NCBI GenBank assembly: GCA_934489945.1
Contig: CAKSSY010000030.1
Span: 1-20,801, forward strand
Direction of reading: 5' to 3'
From: an uncultured Eubacteriales bacterium
Lineage (GTDB): Bacteria > Bacillota > Clostridia > Oscillospirales > CAG-272
Length of the DNA stretch: 20,801 nucleotides
Part shown: positions 14,510-20,801 of the stretch, in pieces
Layout: each line of letters begins with the position of its first letter
How positions within the stretch are numbered: the first letter of the stretch is position 1
Translations under genes and position numbers: made by a program
The notes under the pieces: model-generated
Database searches by the model: none
Told to the model about the DNA's origin: nothing
The model's input: the letters and a program-made list of their open reading frames with translations, nothing else

Positions 14510-15694
14510 ATGAAAGAATTTGAGTTAAAATACGGATGCAATCCCAATCAAAAGCCTGCCCGAATTTTTATGCAGAACGGAAGCGAACTTCCTATCGAAA
14601 TTCTCAACGGAAAGCCCGGATATATCAACTTTCTGGATGCTTTCAATTCCTGGCAGCTTGTCAAAGAGTTGAAAAAAGCCCTCGGTCTTCCCGCCGTTGC
14701 TTCGTTCAAGCATGTCAGTCCCACTTCTGCCGCAGTCGGCATCAAACTGAGCGACAAACTCAAGAAGGCTTGTTTTGTTGACGACATTGAAGATCTGGAT
14801 GCCTCTCCTCTTGCCTGTGCTTATGCACGAGCCAGAGGAACCGATCGTATGTGCTCTTTCGGCGATTGGGTCGCACTGTCCGACATTTGCGATGTTACAA
14901 CCGCACGGATGATAAAACGTGAAGTTTCCGACGGAATTATCGCTCCCGGATATGAACCGGAAGCCTTGGAAATTCTCAAGTCCAAGCGCAAAGGCAATTA
15001 CAGCATCGTGAAAATGGATGCAGACTATTCTCCGGCTCCCACAGAACGCAAACAAGTATTCGGCATCACTTTTGAACAAGCCGGAAATCATTTTGAAATC
15101 AATCGCGATTTGCTCTCTCATCTTGTTACGAAAAATAAAACCCTTCCGGAAAATGCGGTCAGAGATCTGATCCTTTCACTTATCACCTTAAAATATACAC
15201 AGTCCAACTCGGTTTGCTTTGCCTACGACGGTCAGGCAATCGGCGTCGGTGCGGGACAGCAATCGAGAATCCACTGTACCCGTCTTGCGGGCAATAAGGC
15301 AGACACATGGTTTTTGCGTCAGTGCGACAAAGTGTTGAATCTTCCTTTTCTCCCCACCCTTGGCAGACCCGACCGGGATAATGTCATCGATGGCTACATT
15401 AACAAAAACGAAGAGGATGTCTGTGCAGACGGCAATTGGCAAAAATATTTCACCCGCCGTCCCGAGCCCTTGACCGATGCAGAAGCAAAGGCATATCTTG
15501 CGACGATGAACGGTGTGTCTCTCGGTTCCGATGCGTTTTTCCCGTTCAGCGATAACATCGAGCGTGCCCGTAAAAGCGGAGTCTCCTATATTGCCGAACC
15601 GGGCGGCTCTGTTCGTGATGACCTTGTAATCGGATGTGCCGATAAATACAACATGGTTATGGCATTTACCGGGCTGCGCCTGTTCCACCATTGA
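14510..15694 (+). CDS. purH: AICAR formyltransferase (stand-alone C-terminal half of PurH)
   Basis: This 394-residue enzyme transfers a formyl group from 10-formyl-THF to AICAR. It starts directly with the AICAR transformylase domain (MKEFELKYGCNPNQKPA). The catalytic Lys67-His68 pair is in SFKHVSPTSAA. Other family segments are ARGTDRMCSFGDWVALS, YTQSNSVCFAYDGQAIGVG followed by GQQSRIHCTRLAG, and DAFFPFSDNIE near the C-terminus. The methylglyoxal-synthase-like IMP cyclohydrolase domain of normal PurH (about 200 residues) is absent, and its job is done by the PurO-type gene just upstream. The start is the ATG at 14510, with GAGGAAAAGAG upstream. A longer open frame from 14243 lies inside purO and is a shadow. 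Confidence 0.93.
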   Translation: MKEFELKYGCNPNQKPARIFMQNGSELPIEILNGKPGYINFLDAFNSWQLVKELKKALGLPAVASFKHVSPTSAAVGIKLSDKLKKACFVDDIEDLDASPLACAYARARGTDRMCSFGDWVALSDICDVTTARMIKREVSDGIIAPGYEPEALEILKSKRKGNYSIVKMDADYSPAPTERKQVFGITFEQAGNHFEINRDLLSHLVTKNKTLPENAVRDLILSLITLKYTQSNSVCFAYDGQAIGVGAGQQSRIHCTRLAGNKADTWFLRQCDKVLNLPFLPTLGRPDRDNVIDGYINKNEEDVCADGNWQKYFTRRPEPLTDAEAKAYLATMNGVSLGSDAFFPFSDNIERARKSGVSYIAEPGGSVRDDLVIGCADKYNMVMAFTGLRLFHH

Positions 15695-15706
15695 TGGAGG
15701 ACAACG

Positions 15707-16975
15707 ATGAAACTGATGATTGTCGGTGGTGGCGGAAGAGAACACGCCATCATCCAAAAACTCAAAGAAAACACAAGAATTGACACCATCTTCGCCCTCC
15801 CGGGAAACGGGGGCATGGAAAAGGATGCCACCTGTATTCCGATTGGAGCTTGCGAAATTGATAAAATCGTAACTTTTGCCTTGGAAAACCACATTGACTA
15901 TGCAATTGTCGCACCGGATGATCCGCTGGTACTCGGTTGTGTGGACAGGCTGGAAAATGCGGGAATTCCCTGTTTCGGTCCTCGGGCAAACGCCGCCTTT
16001 ATCGAAGGAAGCAAAGTTTTCGCAAAGAATCTGATGAAAAAATACGGCATCCCCACCGCTTCTTACGAAGTCTTTGACGATGTGGAAAAGGCACTTGCTT
16101 ATGTTGAAAACTCCCCTCTTCCCATTGTTATCAAAGCCGATGGATTGGCTCTCGGTAAAGGCGTAACCGTCGCATTCACCCGTGAAGAAGCAAAAAAAGC
16201 GGTTATTGTTGTTATGCGGGACAAAAAATTCGGAAAAAGCGGCGAACAACTGGTTATAGAAGAGTATCTGGAAGGTCCGGAAATTTCGGTGCTTGCCTTC
16301 ACCGACGGAAAAACCATAAAACCCATGATCTCCTCGATGGACCACAAACGTTCGGGGGATTTTGATACCGGACTCAACACCGGCGGCATGGGCACGATTG
16401 CTCCTAACCCCTTCTATACCAATACCATTGCCGAACGTTGCATGAAAGAAATCTTTGTCCCCACAATCAATGCCATGAACGCCGAAGGCAGACCGTTCAA
16501 AGGATGTCTCTATTTCGGACTGATGTTGACCGAGAGGGGTCCGAAGGTAATTGAATATAACTGTCGTTTCGGCGACCCGGAAACGCAAGTTGTTCTGCCT
16601 TTGCTGGAAAGCGATCTTTTAACGGTAATGCAGGCAGTCACAGACGGCACTTTAGCAGAAACAGAAGTGAAGTTCAGTCCGAAATCTGCGTGTTGTGTGA
16701 TTATGGCATCTGCGGGATATCCGGGTTCCTATCAAAAAGGATATGAGATCCGGATTCCCGATGAACTCGTATCCTCTGTGTTCGTGGCAGGTGCGATTTC
16801 CCAAAACGGCAGGTTGTTCACCGCCGGCGGTCGTGTGCTCGGTGTCACCTCGGTAGCGGAAACGCTTCGGGAGGCAATTTCTTCCTCTTATGAAAAAGTA
16901 GAAAAAATCCAGTTTGAAAACGCCTATTACAGACACGATATCGGAAGAAAAGCCTTGGCGGCTTTGGAGGATTAA
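15707..16975 (+). CDS. purD: Phosphoribosylamine-glycine ligase (GAR synthetase)
   Basis: This 422-residue ATP-grasp enzyme makes GAR from phosphoribosylamine and glycine. Motifs are VGGGGREHAI (5-14), GPRANAAFIEGSK near 95-107 (substrate loop), IVIKADGLALGKGV near 143-156 (ATP-grasp), NTGGMGTIAPNP near 223 and EYNCRFGDPETQ near 284. The length is normal. The ATG at 15707 follows TGGAGGA, 12 nt after the purH stop. The stop TAA is 1 nt before the purL ATG, and the purL ribosome binding site GGAGG sits inside the last purD codons. Phosphoribosylamine, its substrate, comes from the PurF-like enzyme and is unstable, so co-expression makes sense. Confidence 0.97.
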   Translation: MKLMIVGGGGREHAIIQKLKENTRIDTIFALPGNGGMEKDATCIPIGACEIDKIVTFALENHIDYAIVAPDDPLVLGCVDRLENAGIPCFGPRANAAFIEGSKVFAKNLMKKYGIPTASYEVFDDVEKALAYVENSPLPIVIKADGLALGKGVTVAFTREEAKKAVIVVMRDKKFGKSGEQLVIEEYLEGPEISVLAFTDGKTIKPMISSMDHKRSGDFDTGLNTGGMGTIAPNPFYTNTIAERCMKEIFVPTINAMNAEGRPFKGCLYFGLMLTERGPKVIEYNCRFGDPETQVVLPLLESDLLTVMQAVTDGTLAETEVKFSPKSACCVIMASAGYPGSYQKGYEIRIPDELVSSVFVAGAISQNGRLFTAGGRVLGVTSVAETLREAISSSYEKVEKIQFENAYYRHDIGRKALAALED

Positions 16976-16976
16976 A

Positions 16977-19900
16977 ATGGTTTACAGAGTCTATGTTGAA
17001 AAAAAATCCGGTCTTGCACACGAGGCGACTCAACTGTTGTCCGAAGCCAAAACCTTTCTCGGAATCAAAAATCTTGAAAATGTACGCATTTTGAATCGTT
17101 ATGATGCAGAGAACATTTCCGAAGAACTGTTTTCATATGCCGAAAAAACGGTTTTCTCCGAACCGCAGTTGGATATTGTTACGCACGACTTCAAGACAGA
17201 CAATGCGTTTGCCTTTGCCGTTGAGTTTCTCCCCGGTCAATTCGATCAGAGAGCCGATTCCGCCGCGCAGTGTATTCAGATCATCTCTAAATCAAACCGC
17301 CCGACGGTTCGCACTGCAAAAGTTTATCTGCTTTACGGAAATCTGACCGACAAGGAAATACAGGCAATCAAAAAACACGTAATCAATCCCGTAGAAGCCC
17401 GTGAAGCATCCTTTGACCTGCCCAAAACACTGGAAATCAAACATGAACTTCCAACCACCGTCCGCACGTTGGACGGCTTTATCGATTTGAACCGGGACGA
17501 ACTTGCCGGGTTTATTGTACAATACGGACTGGCGATGGATCTTGACGACCTGACCTTCTGTCAGAAGTATTTCAGAGCCGAACATCGGAATCCGACAATC
17601 ACCGAAATCCGTATGATTGATACCTATTGGTCGGATCATTGCCGTCACACCACATTTCTGACGGTGATCGATCATGTTACTTTTGAAGATGAATTGCTTC
17701 AAAAAACCTATGATGAATATATCGAAACCCGCAAATTTCTCGGCAGAACCAAACCGATATGTCTTATGGACATTGCAACCATTGCAGCAAAAGCACTGAA
17801 AAAGCAAGGCAAACTGGAAAAACTGGACGAAAGCGAAGAAATCAACGCCTGCACCGTCAAGATCAATGTCAAGGTTGACGGTATCGACGAACCATGGCTT
17901 TTGCTCTTCAAAAACGAAACGCATAATCACCCTACGGAAATTGAACCTTTCGGCGGTGCAGCAACCTGCATCGGAGGGGCTATCCGCGATCCGCTTTCCG
18001 GTCGCTCCTATGTTTACGGCGCAATGCGTGTGACGGGTGCGGCGGATCCATTGACTCCCGTTGAGAAAACGATACGCGGCAAGTTGCCTCAAAGAAAAAT
18101 CGTTCAGACAGCTGCCGCAGGGTATTCCTCATACGGCAATCAAATCGGTCTTGCCACCGGAATCGTGGATGAAATCTATCATCCGGGCTACGCAGCCAAG
18201 CGTATGGAAATCGGAGCTGTGATTGCCGCAACACCGGAAAAAAATGTTCGCCGTGAAACGCCGCTCCCGGGAGATATTGTAATTCTCTTGGGTGGCGCGA
18301 CCGGACGGGACGGCATTGGTGGTGCGACCGGCTCAAGCAAAGCGCACAATACGCACTCCGTAGAAACCTGCGGAGCTGAAGTGCAAAAAGGAAACGCTCC
18401 CGAAGAACGCAAATTGCAACGCCTTTTCCGCAACCCCGAGGCTTGCAAACTGATAAAACGATGCAACGACTTTGGTGCGGGAGGGGTATCGGTTGCCATC
18501 GGCGAACTTGCCGACGGACTTGATATAAACCTTGACGCAATCCCAAAAAAATATGAAGGCTTAGACGGCACCGAGCTTGCAATTTCCGAATCCCAGGAAC
18601 GTATGGCGATTGTAGTGGAAGCGAATCGCGCGGAGGAGTTTCTGAAGCTCGCTTCCCTTGAAAATCTTTCTGCCACACCGGTGGCAACCGTCACGGCTTC
18701 TCCCCGCCTCGTAATACGTTGGAACGGAAATACCGTTGTTGACATTTCACGCGAATTTCTCAATTCCAACGGAGCAGACAAACACATCTGCATCACAACC
18801 GAACCATTGAAAGCAGAAAACGATTGCATTGACGGTTCTTTCCGTGAAAATTATCGTCGGCTTGCAGATGATCTCAATATCTGCTCCAAGCGCGGACTTT
18901 CCGAGCGTTTTGACTCCACCATCGGTGCAGGCACCGTACTGATGCCCTTTGGAGGAAAACATCAACTTACTCCAATCCAAGCGATGGTACAAAAAATTCC
19001 GGTCGAGAAAAAGCACACAGACAATTGTTCCCTGATGGCTTTCGGTTATAACCCCTTTATTGCCGAAAAAAGTCCTTACCACGGTGCTTATCTCGCCGTG
19101 GTCGAATCAATTTGCAAACTGATTGCAACAGGTGCGGACTTCAAAGAAGTTTATCTTACCTTTCAAGAATATTTCAAACATCCCGGAAAGGACGGCAAAC
19201 GTTGGAGTCAACCGCTTTCCGCACTGCTCGGAGCGTTCAAAGCGCAAATGGAACTCGGGATTGGTGCTATCGGCGGAAAGGACTCCATGAGTGGGTCTTT
19301 CGAGAACATCGACGTTCCGCCTACATTGGTCTCCTTTGCTGTAACGACATCCACAACCGATCGAATTGTTTCTTCTGAATTCAAAAAAGCGGGAAACAAA
19401 ATCATCTTCCTGTCACCCGAATATGACGAAAATCATCTTCCCAAAACCGACTCGCTGATTGCACTTTTCTCCCGTGTAACCGAACTTCTGAGAAACGGAA
19501 CAGCCGTGTCCTGTTACACCCCGGGAATGGGAGGCATTGCGGAAGCCGTAATGAAAATGTGCTTCGGAAATCATTTGGGATGCAAATTTTCCGAAACCAT
19601 TTCAATGAGCGATCTTTTCGGATACCACTATGCCGGTTTTGTTCTGGAAGTCTCGGATTGGGAAGATGCACACAATATCATCGGCACCGTAACGGAGAAA
19701 GCCGACCTTTCCCACGGCAATGAAACGCTTGCGTTATCCGAGCTTCTTGCCATCTATGAAAACAAACTGGAAGGGGTATTTCCCTGCAACATTCAAAACA
19801 CCGGTAAGAATCCGCAAACGGTTTCGTATCGGACCGCCAGTCGGATTGCCCCCGCAATCAATGTGGCAAAACCGAAAATCCTGATCCCGGTGTTTCCCGG

Positions 19901-20666
19901 CACAAATTGTGAATTTGATTCTGCAAAGGCAGTTGCCGATGCGGGTGCCGAACCGGAAATCATTGTCATCCACAACCTCTGTGCCGCTGATATTGCGAAC
20001 AGCATTGATTTTTTCACAAAACAACTAAAAAACGCACAAATGGTATTCATTCCGGGAGGATTTTCCGGCGGAGATGAACCGGATGGGTCTGCCAAATTTA
20101 TTACGGCATTCTTCCGTAACCCAACTGTCAGAGAAGCAGTAACCGACCTTCTTGAACGGCGTGATGGGTTAATGGGCGGCATCTGCAACGGCTTTCAGGC
20201 ACTGATTAAACTGGGTCTTGTTCCCTATGGCAAAATTATCGACACCGATGAAACCTGCCCCACTTTGACTTTTAACACCATTGCCCGTCACCAATCCCGT
20301 ATCGTCCGCACCAGAATTTCCTCCAACAAGTCTCCGTGGTTGTCATTGATGGATGTCGGCGTCATTGTGAATGTTCCGATTTCCCACGGTGAAGGGCGTT
20401 TTCTTGCCGACGAAAAGATGATAGCCGCCCTTGCCGCCAATGGTCAGATTGCCACCCAATATGTGGACTGGGACGGAAAGGCAACAACCGACATTCACTT
20501 CAACCCAAACGATTCTGCCTTTGCAATTGAGGGAATCACATCACCGGACGGCAGAGTTTTCGGCAAAATGGGACACAGCGAACGAATCGGTTCGGGACTT
20601 TATCGCAATGTTCCCGGGAACTATGACATCCGTATGTTTGAAGCCGCCGTTCAATATTTCAGATAA
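16977..20666 (+). CDS. purL: Phosphoribosylformylglycinamidine synthase, single-chain form
   Basis: This 1229-residue enzyme makes FGAM from FGAR, ATP and glutamine. It is the large single-chain type (compare about 1295 in E. coli), not the PurS-PurL-PurQ complex of Bacillus. An N-terminal PurS-like region (about 1-150) is followed by TYWSDHCRHTTF (about 215-226) and KNETHNHPTEIEPFGG near 312-327. Two AIR-synthetase-like halves come next. A class I glutaminase starts near 966 (PVFPGTNCEFDSAKA), has its catalytic Cys1070 in GGICNGFQAL and His1137-x-Glu in SHGEGRF. All glutaminase residues look intact, unlike the PurF-like protein in this operon. The ATG at 16977 has GGAGG 7 nt upstream. An earlier in-frame start at 16914 lies inside purD and is rejected. 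Confidence 0.97.
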   Translation: MVYRVYVEKKSGLAHEATQLLSEAKTFLGIKNLENVRILNRYDAENISEELFSYAEKTVFSEPQLDIVTHDFKTDNAFAFAVEFLPGQFDQRADSAAQCIQIISKSNRPTVRTAKVYLLYGNLTDKEIQAIKKHVINPVEAREASFDLPKTLEIKHELPTTVRTLDGFIDLNRDELAGFIVQYGLAMDLDDLTFCQKYFRAEHRNPTITEIRMIDTYWSDHCRHTTFLTVIDHVTFEDELLQKTYDEYIETRKFLGRTKPICLMDIATIAAKALKKQGKLEKLDESEEINACTVKINVKVDGIDEPWLLLFKNETHNHPTEIEPFGGAATCIGGAIRDPLSGRSYVYGAMRVTGAADPLTPVEKTIRGKLPQRKIVQTAAAGYSSYGNQIGLATGIVDEIYHPGYAAKRMEIGAVIAATPEKNVRRETPLPGDIVILLGGATGRDGIGGATGSSKAHNTHSVETCGAEVQKGNAPEERKLQRLFRNPEACKLIKRCNDFGAGGVSVAIGELADGLDINLDAIPKKYEGLDGTELAISESQERMAIVVEANRAEEFLKLASLENLSATPVATVTASPRLVIRWNGNTVVDISREFLNSNGADKHICITTEPLKAENDCIDGSFRENYRRLADDLNICSKRGLSERFDSTIGAGTVLMPFGGKHQLTPIQAMVQKIPVEKKHTDNCSLMAFGYNPFIAEKSPYHGAYLAVVESICKLIATGADFKEVYLTFQEYFKHPGKDGKRWSQPLSALLGAFKAQMELGIGAIGGKDSMSGSFENIDVPPTLVSFAVTTSTTDRIVSSEFKKAGNKIIFLSPEYDENHLPKTDSLIALFSRVTELLRNGTAVSCYTPGMGGIAEAVMKMCFGNHLGCKFSETISMSDLFGYHYAGFVLEVSDWEDAHNIIGTVTEKADLSHGNETLALSELLAIYENKLEGVFPCNIQNTGKNPQTVSYRTASRIAPAINVAKPKILIPVFPGTNCEFDSAKAVADAGAEPEIIVIHNLCAADIANSIDFFTKQLKNAQMVFIPGGFSGGDEPDGSAKFITAFFRNPTVREAVTDLLERRDGLMGGICNGFQALIKLGLVPYGKIIDTDETCPTLTFNTIARHQSRIVRTRISSNKSPWLSLMDVGVIVNVPISHGEGRFLADEKMIAALAANGQIATQYVDWDGKATTDIHFNPNDSAFAIEGITSPDGRVFGKMGHSERIGSGLYRNVPGNYDIRMFEAAVQYFR

Positions 20667-20713
20667 AGTGACGCGACACAAAATACGAATCCATATAACC
20701 AAGGAGAAAACAA

Positions 20714-20801
20714 ATGGAATATCTGTCCGATATCGAAATAGCGCAAGCATGTCAAAAGAAACCCATAGTTGAAATTGCGAAAAAAGCGCACGTCGATGAA
20801 A
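20714..20801 (+). CDS. fhs: Formate-tetrahydrofolate ligase, N-terminal fragment (runs off the right edge)
   Basis: Only 29 codons are present. They read MEYLSDIEIAQACQKKP, then IVEIAKKAHVDE. The (S/T)DIEIAQ-A---KPI-EIA pattern is the hallmark start of bacterial formate-tetrahydrofolate ligase, which makes 10-formyl-THF from formate, ATP and THF. The ATG at 20714 has AAGGAG 7 nt upstream. It lies 47 nt after purL with no visible promoter or terminator, so it is likely the next operon gene. Its product feeds PurN and the AICAR formyltransferase encoded upstream. The ATP-binding and folate-binding parts lie outside the window. Confidence 0.85.
   Translation, partial: MEYLSDIEIAQACQKKPIVEIAKKAHVDE

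Noticed and set aside
15188..16588. Long open frame (466 codons) on the minus strand opposite purH and purD
   Set aside because: It lies antisense to two clear genes, its product has no recognisable family, and it reflects the codon bias of the sense strand.
1..20801. CRISPR arrays, insertion sequences, tRNA or rRNA genes, prophage genes
   Set aside because: No direct-repeat arrays, transposase-like proteins, or tRNA/rRNA landmarks were seen. The window is dense with housekeeping-type operons.

Overview
The window looks like part of a chromosome from an anaerobic Firmicute of the class Clostridia. The evidence is strong AGGAGG-type ribosome binding sites, sigma-A promoters with 17-nt spacers, tightly overlapping operons, a ZTP riboswitch, and the clostridial flavour of the proteins. 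There is no sign of plasmid, phage, insertion sequence or CRISPR. The genus cannot be fixed from this sequence.

Left part (1-4620, minus strand). The 5' end of a gene resembling glucose-6-phosphate isomerase runs off the left edge and has its own promoter. Next comes a secreted D-alanyl-D-alanine carboxypeptidase with its own promoter. A sugar-nucleotide cluster then follows, transcribed in the order nucleotidyltransferase, galE (UDP-glucose 4-epimerase), galM (aldose 1-epimerase). It ends at a perfect 21-bp rho-independent hairpin. No galK or galT is present here.

Middle part (4672-8650, plus strand). A perfect-consensus promoter, divergent from the sugar cluster, drives a five-gene operon: a Crp/Fnr-type regulator, a substrate-binding lipoprotein, an ABC permease, an ABC ATPase (nitrate/sulfonate/taurine/thiamine-precursor superfamily) and a short-chain dehydrogenase. 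The substrate is not known.

Right part (8709-20801, plus strand). A promoter is followed at once by a ZTP (pfl) riboswitch whose 3' strand is shared with a terminator. It controls a long de novo purine operon: purE, purC, a purF-like gene, purM, a formate/nitrite-family channel, purN, an archaeal-type IMP cyclohydrolase (purO family), a stand-alone AICAR formyltransferase (the C-terminal half of classical PurH), purD, a full-length purL, and the start of fhs (formate-tetrahydrofolate ligase), which runs off the right edge. Together these cover PRPP to IMP except purB and purK.

The most interesting points are in the purine operon. (1) The PurF-like protein keeps its phosphoribosyltransferase and probable Fe-S cysteines, but the glutaminase nucleophile Cys is Ser and other glutaminase residues are replaced. 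It is probably not a classical glutamine-dependent enzyme. (2) A formate-channel gene and a formate-activating gene lie in the same operon as the two 10-formyl-THF-consuming steps. The operon sits under a riboswitch that senses ZTP, the signal of 10-formyl-THF shortage. This suggests a self-contained formate-to-purine circuit. (3) The last two steps use a PurO-type cyclohydrolase plus a half-PurH instead of bifunctional PurH.
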